DNA of 64,000 nucleotides, from contig NZ_VOPY01000001.1 in assembly GCF_007995095.1 (NCBI RefSeq), positions 1,141,001 through 1,205,000 on the forward strand, given 5' to 3'. The notes under the pieces are model-generated. The model was not told the DNA's origin and did no database searches. It saw only the letters and a program-made list of their open reading frames with translations. Positions 16,076 through 25,740 of this stretch are shown here, one piece after another. Source of the DNA: Flavisphingopyxis soli. Its GTDB lineage: Bacteria; Pseudomonadota; Alphaproteobacteria; Sphingomonadales; Sphingomonadaceae. The position numbers and the translations under genes are program-made. Position 1 is the stretch's first letter; the number at the start of each line of letters is the position of its first letter.

Positions 16076-16158
16076 CGCTGATTTAGACCATTAATCGCCC
16101 CGACGGGGCCGCGCCAACTTCGATTGCCTCGCACCCGCTTTGTCCTTAACGAGGCGCG

Positions 16159-17304
16159 ATGCGCGCGACCGACCTTCGAATAGCCCTGTTCAGCGGCAAC
16201 TATAATTACGTCCGCGATGGCGCCAACCAGGCGCTCAACCGGCTGGTCGGCTATCTGCTTGCGCAGGGCGCGGCGGTGCGGGTCTATTCGCCGACGGTCG
16301 AACATCCGGCGTTCGAACCGACCGGCGATCTCGTCAGCGTTCCCTCGTTCGCGATCCCGGGGCGCGAGGAATACCGCTTTCCCTATTCTATCCCAGCGTC
16401 GGTGCGGCAGGACCTCGCCGATTTCGCGCCGAATGTCGTCCAGATCGCGAGCCCCGACTTTCTCGCGCAGAAAGCCGTTTCGTGGGCGCGCAAGCACGAT
16501 GTCGCGACGCTCGCGTCGATCCACACGCGCTTCGAGACCTATCTGAGCTATTACCATCTCGGCGCGCTCGAGCCGCTGCTGACGATCTACCAGCGCAACC
16601 TCTATCGCCGCTGCGATGCGATCGTCGCGCCGTCCGAATCGATGGCCGACGTGCTGCGCGAAGAGCGGATGAACGACCGCATCGGCATCTGGAGCCGCGG
16701 CGTCGACAAGGACCTGTTCGATCCCGCACGCCGCGACATGGCATGGCGCCGTTCGCTCGGCATTGCCGACGGGACGCCCGTGATCGGCTTTGTCGGCCGG
16801 CTGGTGATGGAAAAGGGGCTCGACGTCTTTGCCGCGGCGATCGATGCGCTCAAGGCGCGCGGAACCGATTTCGCGACGATCGTCGTGGGCGACGGACCGG
16901 CGCGCGCCAAGTTCGAGGAACTGCTCCCCGACGCGCATTTCGTCGGCTTCCAGAAGGGCGACGACCTCGGTCGCGCGGTCGCCTCGATCGACATCTTCCT
17001 CAACCCCTCGGTCACCGAAACCTTCGGCAACGTGACGCTAGAGGCGATGTCGTGCCGCGTGCCCGTCGTTGCCGCGCGTGCCACGGGCAGCGCCAGCCTG
17101 GTTGTCGATGGAGTCACCGGGCGATTGGTCGAGCCGCGCGATATCGCCGCCTATGCCGATGCGCTGGCGTCCTATTGCGAGGACACCGCATCGCGGACCG
17201 CGGCGGGCCTCGCCGGCGAGGCGCGCAGCGAGGATTACAGCTGGGACGCGGTCAACCAGCGGATCGTCGATCTTTACCTCGAACTCGCCGAACGCGACCG
17301 CTGA
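16159..17304 (+). CDS. GT4 glycosyltransferase (MgtA/SqdX-like)
   Basis: The 381-residue GT-B fold enzyme has LRIALFSGNYNYVRDGAN at the acceptor side, VIGFVGRLVMEKGLDVF, and the donor-binding ETFGNVTLE (E-x7-E). It resembles the mannosyl- and sulfoquinovosyl-transferase group (MgtA, SqdX), which glycosylate diacylglycerol or phosphatidyl lipids, so a glycolipid role is more likely than a capsule role. It is separate from the main glycan loci. Its last 31 bases overlap the end of a convergent membrane-protein gene. Confidence 0.9.
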   Translation: MRATDLRIALFSGNYNYVRDGANQALNRLVGYLLAQGAAVRVYSPTVEHPAFEPTGDLVSVPSFAIPGREEYRFPYSIPASVRQDLADFAPNVVQIASPDFLAQKAVSWARKHDVATLASIHTRFETYLSYYHLGALEPLLTIYQRNLYRRCDAIVAPSESMADVLREERMNDRIGIWSRGVDKDLFDPARRDMAWRRSLGIADGTPVIGFVGRLVMEKGLDVFAAAIDALKARGTDFATIVVGDGPARAKFEELLPDAHFVGFQKGDDLGRAVASIDIFLNPSVTETFGNVTLEAMSCRVPVVAARATGSASLVVDGVTGRLVEPRDIAAYADALASYCEDTASRTAAGLAGEARSEDYSWDAVNQRIVDLYLELAERDR

Positions 17305-19046
17305 TCGGCGCGGCATTGCGCCGCCGCCGCCATCGTCGCGTCGCTCCGGCTCGGCTGCGTGGCCGCCAGCGGCCGCCTGAAGAACGCATTGACCGCGGCA
17401 AGGTCGCGTCGGTCGACCGTCGTGATACGATAATCGCGGCATAATGCGGCCATCTGCGCGGGGCTGACCCCCGAGGCGAGCAGCATCACCGGGCGGTTGC
17501 GGACAAAGGGATCGTTGATGACGATGTCCTGCGAAAACGGCGCGGCGAGATTGTCGACGATCGCGATATCCGCGCCCGATTCCATCGCGGCAAAGGCAGG
17601 CCGCGCGAACGCTCCGGCGAACTCATATGCGTGGTAGAAGCGCAGCGGGATGATCGTCACCAGCGTCACCAGCGACAAGGTGATGAACACGCGTGCATGG
17701 GCAATGCCGCGTTGCCGTAGCTCGATCCAGCCGGCCCCGCACAACAGGCACATCGCGCCGAGCGCGCCGTGGAGATAGCGATAGCCCCAGCCATGGCCCT
17801 GATAGGGCCGCAGGACGAGCTTGATCGCGATGGTCAGCACGATGATCGCAACCAGCGTCAGCAGCCGGGTGTCGCGCGTCCGCCAGGCGCGCACGCCGCC
17901 CGCGATCAGCAGCGGCAGGAAGGCGATATGCTGCCAGCTCAACAAGCGCACGAGGTTGGCGGCCTGGATCGTCACCGACCCCCAGCCGAATTCGCCCGCA
18001 AGGTTGCGCGCCTGGTCGAGCAATCCGCCGGCAGCGCCGGTTGCAGGACCGGCAGCAGCGCCCGCCATCGGCAATACGCTGGCCCAGTCGGCCCGCAGCC
18101 CCGAAAACATCTCCCAGAACAGGATGAAGGCGGGATAGGCGAGGGCATAGATCGCGGCGAGGCCCCAGCGGCGCTGGATCAGGAACACCGCCGCGACGGG
18201 AAAGGCGAACAGCGGATGATAAAGGACCTGGTGAAGGCCGGTGGCAAAAAAGCCGATCGCCAACGCGCCGGCATGACTGGGCTTGTCGTCGCGCCAGACG
18301 AGCAGCAGCCAGACCATGTTGAGCGCGAGCAATGGCGCCATCGCATAGGCGGTCATCGCGTTGAGCAGGAACTGCGCACTGAGCAGCAGCGTGACGACGC
18401 TGACCGTCACTGCCTCGGACCCGCTGCCGTCCGGCCACATGAGCCGGGCGCAGCGCCACGTCGCCCACAGGCCCAGCGCGCCGAACAGCGGTCCGACGAT
18501 GTGCGCATAGCCGAGCAGCTGGCCGATCGCGTGCAGCGCCGAGTTGATCGGCCGGTAATCCGATGCCCACGCCGACCCGGCAAGGCCCGATTGCATGAAT
18601 ATCGTGTTGAGCGCGGGGCGGAACCCGACCCAATTCTCGGGGATGATGCCGATCCAGTGGCCGGCGGCAAAGGTCCGCGCGTCGAACATCGCCATCTGTT
18701 CGTCGCGGCTGAGGTCGCGGCCCCACAAGACGGTCTGGAACCCGACCAGGCAGACGATGACGACGATCAGCGATGCGATCGCAACATGGCGCCGTTCGAG
18801 CGCGAACAGGGGGTTTTGGTCGCGCGAACGCGCTATCAGCGGGGCGAAGACGACGAACAGCATCGCGAGCGTCAGCGTGATCGCAATATCCTGCCGGACC
18901 AGGAAGGCATGCGCCAACAGCGGCAGGCGGCCGAGCGATGCGAGAAGGACCAGCACGACCAATGCCCCCGCGCTCGCCAGCAGCAGGCGCGAGATGAAGC
19001 TGTCGGCGGTCCTGGCCGGGTCAGTCGTTGGCGTCTCGGTCGACAT
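17274..19046 (-). CDS. Polytopic membrane protein of unknown function (GT-C-like)
   Basis: The 590-residue protein has an N-terminal signal-anchor and many hydrophobic segments. A first loop contains WGRDLSRDEQMAMFDARTFAAGHWIG, an acidic loop between the first helices like the DxE/DE loop of GT-C glycosyltransferases of the GT39/PMT clan, and later GWGYRYLHGALG. The C-terminal part (VMLLASGVSPAQMAALC, ITTVDRRDL) is probably periplasmic. The best guess is a lipid-linked-sugar glycosyltransferase or related transporter. The ATG at 19046 has an AGAGGAAA ribosome site eight bases upstream. It converges with the GT4 gene, overlapping by 31 bases. Confidence 0.75.
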   Translation of the reverse strand: MSTETPTTDPARTADSFISRLLLASAGALVVLVLLASLGRLPLLAHAFLVRQDIAITLTLAMLFVVFAPLIARSRDQNPLFALERRHVAIASLIVVIVCLVGFQTVLWGRDLSRDEQMAMFDARTFAAGHWIGIIPENWVGFRPALNTIFMQSGLAGSAWASDYRPINSALHAIGQLLGYAHIVGPLFGALGLWATWRCARLMWPDGSGSEAVTVSVVTLLLSAQFLLNAMTAYAMAPLLALNMVWLLLVWRDDKPSHAGALAIGFFATGLHQVLYHPLFAFPVAAVFLIQRRWGLAAIYALAYPAFILFWEMFSGLRADWASVLPMAGAAAGPATGAAGGLLDQARNLAGEFGWGSVTIQAANLVRLLSWQHIAFLPLLIAGGVRAWRTRDTRLLTLVAIIVLTIAIKLVLRPYQGHGWGYRYLHGALGAMCLLCGAGWIELRQRGIAHARVFITLSLVTLVTIIPLRFYHAYEFAGAFARPAFAAMESGADIAIVDNLAAPFSQDIVINDPFVRNRPVMLLASGVSPAQMAALCRDYRITTVDRRDLAAVNAFFRRPLAATQPSRSDATMAAAAQCRADQRSRSASSR

Positions 19047-19152
19047 GGATTTCCTCTCCGCGCGCCGCTCGTAGCGCAACCGAACGGCCTTGCAAACGCG
19101 CCGTCACACCTTGCGAGTGGAACTATCGGTCGCGAACGCCTATTTCACAGCG

Positions 19153-20460
19153 ATGGCCGATCTCTTCGCTTCCGACAAACCGCAGCGCGCCGACGCGCGC
19201 CCCGACAGCGCGCCGCTCGCCGACCGGCTGCGACCAGAGGTGCTCGGCGACATCGTCGGCCAGGATCATCTCACCGGAGAGGGCGGGACGATCAGCCGGA
19301 TGGTCGATGCCGGCAAGCTGTCGTCGATCGTCTTCTGGGGACCGCCGGGGACGGGCAAGACCAGCATCGCGCGGTTGCTTGCCGACGCAGTGGGCCTACG
19401 GTTCGTCGCGCTGTCGGCGGTGTTTTCGGGCGTTGCCGACCTGCGCAAGATCTTCGCCGAGGCGCGCGAATATGCCCGCACCGGACAGCAGACATTGCTG
19501 TTCGTCGACGAGATCCACCGCTTCAATCGCTCGCAACAGGACGGTTTCCTGCCCTATGTCGAGGACGGCACCGTCGTCCTGGTCGGCGCGACGACCGAAA
19601 ACCCGAGCTTCGAACTCAATGCCGCCTTGCTCAGCCGCGCGCAGGTGCTCGTCCTCCACCGGCTCGATGCCGCCGCGCTCGATGCGCTGCTGGCGCGCGC
19701 CGAGGCGCTGGTCGAGCGCGACCTGCCGGTGACCAAGGACGCGCGCGAGGCGTTGATCGCCTCGGCCGACGGCGACGGGCGTTTCCTGCTCAACCAGGCT
19801 GAGACGCTGTTCTCGGTCGAGTTCGACGCGCCGCTCGATCCGGCGGGGCTGGCCAAGTTTCTCCAGCGCCGCGTCGCGGTCTATGACAAGGATCGCGAGG
19901 GGCATTACAATCTCATCTCGGCGCTGCACAAATCGCTGCGCGGGTCCGATCCGCAGGCCTCGCTCTACTGGCTCGCGCGGATGCTCGTCGCGGGCGAGGA
20001 GCCGCTCTACGTGCTGCGCCGGATCGTCCGCTTCGCCAGCGAGGATATCGGCCTCGCCGACCCGCAGGCCTTGGTGCAATGCCTCGCGGCCAAGGACGCG
20101 TACGAGTTTCTGGGGTCACCCGAAGGCGAGCTGGCGATCGTCCAGGCGTGCCTCTATTGCGCCACCGCGCCCAAGTCGAACGCCGCCTATGCCGCGCAAA
20201 AGGCGGCGTGGAAGGACGCGCGCACAACCGGATCGCTGATGCCGCCGATGAACATCGTCAACGCGCCGACCAAGTTGATGAAGGAGCTCGGTTATGGCGA
20301 GGGCTATCGCTACGACCACAACGAGGACGGCGGCTTTTCAGGCGCCAATTACTGGCCCGCGGAGATGCAGCCGGGCGACTATTATGCGCCCAAGGACCAG
20401 GGCTTCGAAAAACGCATCGCCGAGCGCATGGCATGGTGGGCCGAACGGCGGGCAGGCTAG
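19153..20460 (+). CDS. rarA: Replication-associated recombination protein RarA (MgsA)
   Basis: The 435-residue AAA+ ATPase is related to clamp loaders and RuvB. Walker A is GPPGTGKTSIA, Walker B is LLFVDEIHRF, and sensor 1 is VGATTENPSFELN; the C-terminus has the MgsA tetramerisation domain (YKYPHDHxxG-like, here YRYDHNEDGGF). RarA acts at stalled replication forks with SSB. Start: ATG 19153, MADLFASD; in-frame upstream starts are unlikely. Confidence 0.96.
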   Translation: MADLFASDKPQRADARPDSAPLADRLRPEVLGDIVGQDHLTGEGGTISRMVDAGKLSSIVFWGPPGTGKTSIARLLADAVGLRFVALSAVFSGVADLRKIFAEAREYARTGQQTLLFVDEIHRFNRSQQDGFLPYVEDGTVVLVGATTENPSFELNAALLSRAQVLVLHRLDAAALDALLARAEALVERDLPVTKDAREALIASADGDGRFLLNQAETLFSVEFDAPLDPAGLAKFLQRRVAVYDKDREGHYNLISALHKSLRGSDPQASLYWLARMLVAGEEPLYVLRRIVRFASEDIGLADPQALVQCLAAKDAYEFLGSPEGELAIVQACLYCATAPKSNAAYAAQKAAWKDARTTGSLMPPMNIVNAPTKLMKELGYGEGYRYDHNEDGGFSGANYWPAEMQPGDYYAPKDQGFEKRIAERMAWWAERRAG

Positions 20461-20501
20461 GCTGACGCTTCGGGCCAGGAGGGCCTGACCGGGTAGCGCG
20501 C

Positions 20502-21821
20502 TCAGAGAATATATTTGCTGAGGTCGGTATCGCGCGCGATTTCGGGGAGCTGCGCCTCGACATAGGCGGCATCGACGATGATGCTCTCGCCGCCGCGATC
20601 CTCGGCCTCGAAGCTCAAGTCCTCGAACAGTTTCTCCATGATCGTCAGCAGCCGCCGGGCACCGATATTCTCGACGCTCTCGTTGACCTCGGCGGCAATC
20701 TTGGCGACCGCGGCGATCGCGTCGTCGGTCATCGTCACGGTGACGTCCTCGGTCGCCAGCAGCGCGAGATACTGTTCGGGCAACGACGCGCGCGTCTCGC
20801 TCAATATGCGAACGAAATCCTCTTCGGTCAGCGCGCGCAGCTCGACGCGGATGGGGAGGCGCCCCTGCAATTCGGGAAGCAAATCGCTCGGCTTGGCGAC
20901 ATGAAACGCGCCCGAGGCGATGAACAATATATGGTCGGTCTTGATCGGACCGTATTTGGTCGCGACGGTCGTGCCTTCGATCAGCGGCAACAGGTCGCGC
21001 TGGACGCCCTCGCGGCTGACCGACCCGCCGCGCACGTCGCTGACCGCGATCTTGTCGATCTCGTCGAGAAAGACGATCCCGTTCTGCTCGGCATCGGACA
21101 GCGCGACACGCGCGACATCGTCCTGGTCGAGCCGGGCGTCCTGCTCTTCCTCGACCAGGCGGTCCCACGCCTCGGGAACCTTGAGCTTGCGGCGCTTGGT
21201 GGGTTTCTGGCCCATCGCCTTGCCCATCATTTCGCTGAGATTGATCATCCCGACATTGCCGCCCATGCCGCCCATGTCCATCTGCATCGCGGGCGCGTCG
21301 GTGACCTCGATCTCGACCTCGGCATCGTTCAACTGGTCGGCTTCGATCTTTTCGCGGAACGACAGGCGCGTCGCCTCGCTCGATCCCTTGCCGGTGAGCG
21401 CGTCGAGCAGCCGCTCCATCGCCGCCTTCGACGCAGCTTCGCGAACCGCTTCACGGCGGCGGTCGCGCTCGAGCCGGACGGCATCCTCGACGAGGTCGCG
21501 GGCGATCTGGTCGACGTCGCGGCCGACATAGCCGACCTCGGTGAACTTGGTCGCCTCGACCTTGACGAACGGCGCATCGGCAAGCTTGGCGAGGCGGCGC
21601 GAAATCTCGGTCTTGCCGCAACCGGTCGGGCCGATCATCAGGATGTTCTTGGGCGTCACCTCGTTGCGCAATTCGGCATCGACACGCTGGCGGCGCCAGC
21701 GGTTGCGCAGCGCGACCGCAACCGCACGCTTGGCCGCCCTTTGACCAATAATGTGATGATCGAGCGCCGCGACGATCGCCTTGGGGGTCAGGCTGGTGCA
21801 GCCCGTCGGATCGGCGCTCAC
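20502..21821 (-). CDS. hslU: ATP-dependent protease ATPase subunit HslU
   Basis: The 439-residue AAA+ unfoldase has Walker A ([11 protein letters not shown]), the GYVGRDV pore loop, Walker B (VFLDEIDKI), a long acidic/Met-rich insertion domain ([14 protein letters not shown]) and the C-terminal LSKYIL tail that docks into HslV. It unfolds substrates and feeds them to HslV. It overlaps hslV by four bases. Confidence 0.98.
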   Translation of the reverse strand: MSADPTGCTSLTPKAIVAALDHHIIGQRAAKRAVAVALRNRWRRQRVDAELRNEVTPKNILMIGPTGCGKTEISRRLAKLADAPFVKVEATKFTEVGYVGRDVDQIARDLVEDAVRLERDRRREAVREAASKAAMERLLDALTGKGSSEATRLSFREKIEADQLNDAEVEIEVTDAPAMQMDMGGMGGNVGMINLSEMMGKAMGQKPTKRRKLKVPEAWDRLVEEEQDARLDQDDVARVALSDAEQNGIVFLDEIDKIAVSDVRGGSVSREGVQRDLLPLIEGTTVATKYGPIKTDHILFIASGAFHVAKPSDLLPELQGRLPIRVELRALTEEDFVRILSETRASLPEQYLALLATEDVTVTMTDDAIAAVAKIAAEVNESVENIGARRLLTIMEKLFEDLSFEAEDRGGESIIVDAAYVEAQLPEIARDTDLSKYIL

Positions 21822-22381
21822 GTTGCGCTCTCCATCGTTTCGACCGTCGTGTTCCCGTTGGTATAGACGCAGATGTCGGCGGCGATTTTCATCGCCTTGT
21901 TCGCCAGAACCTCGGCGTCCTCTTCGTAATCCATCAGCGCGCGCGCCGCCGACAGCGCGTAATTGCCGCCAGATCCGATCGAGGTCACGCCTTCATAGGG
22001 TTCGAGGACGTCGCCATTGCCGGTGAGAACGAGCGTGATGTCCTTGTCGGCGACGATCATCAGCGCTTCGAGGTTGCGCAGATATTTGTCGGTCCGCCAG
22101 TCCTTGGCGAGCTCGACCGCGGCGCGCATCAACTGGCCGTGATGCTGTTCGAGCTTGCGCTCGAGCCGCTCGAACAGCGTGAAGGCGTCGGCGGTCGCAC
22201 CGGCGAACCCGCCGATGACGCTGCCGTCGTGGAGACGGCGCACCTTGCGCGCATTGGGCTTCATGATCGTCTGGCCCATTGAGACCTGGCCGTCGCCGAT
22301 GATGACGACCTTGCCGTTCTTGCGGACCGAAAGGATTGTGGTGCCATGCCACTGGATTAGGCCGTGTTGTTCGTTGCTCAT
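21818..22381 (-). CDS. hslV: ATP-dependent protease subunit HslV
   Basis: The 187-residue protein is the proteasome-like peptidase of the HslUV complex. The catalytic Thr is in [11 protein letters not shown] (residues 11-21), exposed after removal of a propeptide that, at 13 residues, is longer than in E. coli. The later motifs [23 protein letters not shown] and [14 protein letters not shown] are present. It is the first gene of the hslV-hslU pair. Confidence 0.98.
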   Translation of the reverse strand: MSNEQHGLIQWHGTTILSVRKNGKVVIIGDGQVSMGQTIMKPNARKVRRLHDGSVIGGFAGATADAFTLFERLERKLEQHHGQLMRAAVELAKDWRTDKYLRNLEALMIVADKDITLVLTGNGDVLEPYEGVTSIGSGGNYALSAARALMDYEEDAEVLANKAMKIAADICVYTNGNTTVETMESAT

Positions 22382-22396
22382 GGCCGCGAATATGGG

Positions 22397-23392
22397 TCAG
22401 CCCTCGGGCGATGCAAGCCCGCGCATCGCGCCGATCCGCGCGACGAGGTCATCGTTGACCGGTGTCGCGATGCCGTGACGACGACCGAGATCGACGATCG
22501 CGCCGTTCAAAAAGGCGATTTCGGTCGGCTTGCCCGCGGTCACGTCGTCAGCCATCGACGAGCGCGCCTTGGCGTCGATTTTAGCCAGCAAGGGCAGGCG
22601 TTTGAGTAGCCATTGCGGCAACGACAGCATCAGCGCGAGCCGCTGCGGCGAGACGACGCCCGTCGGTGCGGGGTGGATTCCTTCGGCGCGGGCGACCTTC
22701 ATCCCCTCGCGGATCGCGCCCACAGTCATTTTGCGCCATTTTGGATCAAGAAACTGTGCGCGCAGGCCCATTCCCGAAGCGGCATTGACGGCGTTGTTGA
22801 GATTGATCAACAGCTTGCCCCAGCGGACCGCGGCGAAGTCGTGGCTGAACGCAACCGGCGCAAAGCGGCTGTGCGCGATAGTCTCGAGCAAGCCGAGCGC
22901 GGGCGATGCCTCGACGACGATATTGCCCGCGGTCGCCTTGTGAAAGCGCGCGCCGCCAATGACGACGACATTGTGCGTCACGACGCCGCCGAAGACCTGG
23001 TGATCGGGCAGCGCTGCGCGCAGCGCCTCGAGCGGGCCGATACCGTTCTGCAGCGCGACGATCGGCGTTGTGGATGGGCAATGCGCCTTGAGTTCGGCTA
23101 TCGCGCCGTCGAGCGCGGTCGCCTTGATCGCCAGCACGACGAGCCCGGCCTCGCCGAGCACCGCGGGATCGCTCGTGATGTGGAGCTCTGCGGCGGCGAT
23201 CTCGGCGCTGTGCCCGGCATAATCGGACAGGGCGAGATGGCCCGCCGCCTGCGCCGCCTCGGCGAGCCACGGGCGTCCGAGCAGGCGGACGTCGCCGCCG
23301 GCAAGTTGCCATGAAAGACCGACATAGGCGCCGATCGATCCCGCGCCGTGGATGACGATCGGGCCGGCGGCGTTGGCGGCAGGACCGCTCAA
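22397..23392 (-). CDS. panE: 2-dehydropantoate 2-reductase-family (PanE/ApbA)
   Basis: The 331-residue protein has an N-terminal NADP-binding Rossmann motif (IHGAGSIGAYVG) and a C-terminal helical domain. The catalytic Lys lies in AVRWGKLLINLNNAVNA, and the substrate-binding Ser/Asp region is KARSSMADDVTAGKPTEIAFLNG. Ketopantoate reductase makes pantoate for CoA synthesis; other ApbA-fold reductases exist, so the substrate is inferred. The start is TTG at 23392, overlapping the galE stop (TTGA). Confidence 0.88.
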   Translation of the reverse strand: MSGPAANAAGPIVIHGAGSIGAYVGLSWQLAGGDVRLLGRPWLAEAAQAAGHLALSDYAGHSAEIAAAELHITSDPAVLGEAGLVVLAIKATALDGAIAELKAHCPSTTPIVALQNGIGPLEALRAALPDHQVFGGVVTHNVVVIGGARFHKATAGNIVVEASPALGLLETIAHSRFAPVAFSHDFAAVRWGKLLINLNNAVNAASGMGLRAQFLDPKWRKMTVGAIREGMKVARAEGIHPAPTGVVSPQRLALMLSLPQWLLKRLPLLAKIDAKARSSMADDVTAGKPTEIAFLNGAIVDLGRRHGIATPVNDDLVARIGAMRGLASPEG

Positions 23393-24417
23393 TTGACGCC
23401 CCGGCGTGCGAGTTCAGCTTCCCAGGCAAGCGCATCGGCGACGATCGTGTCGAGATTGTCGTAGCGCGGCGTCCAGTCGAGCGTCGCGAGGATACGCGCA
23501 TTGTCGGCGGTGAGCGCATCGGGATCGCCCGCGCGGCGGCCTTCGATGCGGCGGGCGAGCGTCGTGCCCGCGACGCGATCGACCGCGTCGAGCACCTCAA
23601 GCACCGAAAAGCCGTGACCATAGCCGCAGTTCATCACGAGGCTGCGGGCCGGCTCGGCGATCAGCGTGTCGAGCGCGGCGACGTGCGCGGCGGCAAGGTC
23701 GCTGACATGGATATAGTCGCGCACGCCGGTGCCGTCGGGGGTGGCAAAATCGCTACCGAACACCGCGACATCGGCGCGCTTGCCGAGCGCCGCCTCGCAG
23801 GCGACCTTAATCAGGTGCGTCGCGCCCGTCGTCGACTGGCCCGTGCGGCCTTGCGGATCGGCCCCGGCGACGTTGAAATAGCGCAGCGCGCAATAATTGA
23901 TGGCGTGCGCCGCGGCGGTGTCGGCCAGCATCTGTTCGGTCATCAGCTTCGACCAGCCATAGGGATTGATCGGCCGCGTCGGGTCGTCTTCGCGCGCCGG
24001 AATGCTCTCGGGAATGCCATAGGTCGCGGCGGTCGATGAAAAGATGAAATGCGGCACGCCTTCTTGCACAGCGACTTCGATCAGCGCGCGGCTGTTGACC
24101 GTGTTGTTGGCGTAATAGGACAGCGGGTCGGAGACCGAATCGGGCACGACCACCGATCCGGCGAAATGCATGATCGCGCCGACATCGTGATCGCGGATCG
24201 TCTGCGCGACGAGCGCGCCGTCGCCGACATTGCCTTCGACCAGCGGGACATCGTCGGGCAGCGCCCAGCGGAAGCCGGTGACGAGGTTGTCGATCACGAC
24301 GACCGGCCAGCCCGCATCGCGCAGCGCGAGCACCGCGTGGCTGCCGATATAGCCCGCCCCGCCGGTGACGAGCACCGCCGGATGCGTCGATCGCGTGTCG
24401 CTCGTGTCGATGGCCAT
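23389..24417 (-). CDS. galE: UDP-glucose 4-epimerase GalE
   Basis: The 342-residue short-chain dehydrogenase has NAD motif GGAGYIGSHA, STAATYG with the catalytic Ser/Thr, and catalytic PYGWSKLMTE (Y-x3-K). The C-terminal RRAGDPDALTADN is the GalE fingerprint. It interconverts UDP-glucose and UDP-galactose, giving galactose donors to the adjacent glycan locus. Start: ATG at 24417. It is divergent from the first GT4 gene of the locus and coupled to panE. Confidence 0.96.
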   Translation of the reverse strand: MAIDTSDTRSTHPAVLVTGGAGYIGSHAVLALRDAGWPVVVIDNLVTGFRWALPDDVPLVEGNVGDGALVAQTIRDHDVGAIMHFAGSVVVPDSVSDPLSYYANNTVNSRALIEVAVQEGVPHFIFSSTAATYGIPESIPAREDDPTRPINPYGWSKLMTEQMLADTAAAHAINYCALRYFNVAGADPQGRTGQSTTGATHLIKVACEAALGKRADVAVFGSDFATPDGTGVRDYIHVSDLAAAHVAALDTLIAEPARSLVMNCGYGHGFSVLEVLDAVDRVAGTTLARRIEGRRAGDPDALTADNARILATLDWTPRYDNLDTIVADALAWEAELARRGVN

Positions 24418-24552
24418 GCGTATAGGGTCCTCATGGGGTGACTGGCTGCTGGACCATCTGCCAGCTTTGCGCCAAGGATTGAAGCCAAGCCGCCGCTTTG
24501 CCAATGATAAACTGGGCAACGATAATCGGGCCGATGGGGGGATCGAACAGTC

Positions 24553-25740
24553 ATGGACCGCCGCGATCCCGCCGTCTCCCGTTCGGCACCGCCTGCCGCC
24601 AGGCCAAAAGTGCGCGTGCTCGGGAAATATTATGCTCCGTTCGAAGGCGGTATCGAACATGTCACGCGGATCGCCGCCGAGGCGCTGGTCGGTAACGCCG
24701 ATGTCGAAGTGTTCGCCTTCGCCCATGACGGGGGTGGTAGCGAAGAGGTCATGGCAGGCGTCAGGGTACGCCGCTTCGCCACGCAAATCGTGCTCGCCTC
24801 GCAACCGATCAGCCTCGGCTATGCGCTCGCGGTGCTGCGCGGCCGCTATGACGTGTTGATCGTCCACACGCCCAACATCCTCGCCAATCTCGCCTGGCTG
24901 GTGCGGCGCCTCATCCTTGGCGACCGCGCGCGGCTCGTCGTCGTCCACCACATGGACATGCACGGCCGCCCGATGCTCCGCGCACCGTCGCGCTGGCTCT
25001 ACGACCGGCTGCTCGCGCGCGCCAATCGCGTCGTCGTGACCTCGATGAAGAATGCGCAGGTATCGGCCGATATCCGCGTCGCCTGCGATATCGTCGCGAT
25101 CCCGCTCGGGATCGATCCGGACGATTGCGTCGTGGCCGATGCCGCCCGCAGCGCCGCGCGGGAGCGTCGCCAGGCGCTCGCCGGTGATGCGCCGGTGGTC
25201 GGCTTCGTCGGACGCCATGCGCGCTACAAGGGCCTCGACGTGCTGATGCGCGCGCTCGCGCTGATGCCCGGTGTCCACGCCATTGTCGCGGGTGAGGGGA
25301 GCGAAAGTGACGCTGCCCGGGCGCTTGCGCGCGACCTCGGCATCGGGCCCCGCGTCCATTTCATTGGTCGCATCTCGCACGACGAAAAGCTCGGCCTGCT
25401 TGCGACGATCGATATCTTCGCCTTTCCCTCGACCGAGATTACCGAGGCCTTCGGGATCGCCCAGCTTGAAGCGATGGCGGTCGGCGCGCCCGTCGTGGCG
25501 AGCAACCTGCCGACCGGTGTCAGCGACATTTCGATTGACCGCCAGACCGCGCTGACGGTGCCGCCGGGCGACCCGCAGGCGCTCGCAGGGGCGCTTGGTA
25601 CAATGATCGCCGATCGCGCACTCGCCGCGCATCTCGCCGAACGGGCGCGGACGCATGTTCTCGACCATTTCACCGAAGCCGGCATGCAGACGGCCTATCG
25701 CGAGCTCGTCGTCGCATTGCTCGAGGCCAGGGCGCAATGA
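24553..25740 (+). CDS. GT4 glycosyltransferase
   Basis: The 395-residue retaining GT-B enzyme has KVRVLGKYYAPFEGGIEHVTR (substrate loop), HHMDMHGRP, VVGFVGRHARYKGLDVL, and E-x7-E in TEAFGIAQLEAM. It probably adds a sugar to the lipid-linked repeat unit of the first polysaccharide locus at the cytoplasmic face. It overlaps the next glycosyltransferase gene by four bases, and a GGGGGATC element precedes the ATG. Confidence 0.92.
   Translation: MDRRDPAVSRSAPPAARPKVRVLGKYYAPFEGGIEHVTRIAAEALVGNADVEVFAFAHDGGGSEEVMAGVRVRRFATQIVLASQPISLGYALAVLRGRYDVLIVHTPNILANLAWLVRRLILGDRARLVVVHHMDMHGRPMLRAPSRWLYDRLLARANRVVVTSMKNAQVSADIRVACDIVAIPLGIDPDDCVVADAARSAARERRQALAGDAPVVGFVGRHARYKGLDVLMRALALMPGVHAIVAGEGSESDAARALARDLGIGPRVHFIGRISHDEKLGLLATIDIFAFPSTEITEAFGIAQLEAMAVGAPVVASNLPTGVSDISIDRQTALTVPPGDPQALAGALGTMIADRALAAHLAERARTHVLDHFTEAGMQTAYRELVVALLEARAQ

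Noticed and set aside
16098-16110. GCCCCGACGGGGC hairpin as a terminator of corC
   Set aside because: The stem is short and no T tract follows, so termination is not supported.
17769-19802. Long open frame opposite the membrane protein and across the rarA start
   Set aside because: It is an antisense shadow with no domain, running into rarA in a different frame.
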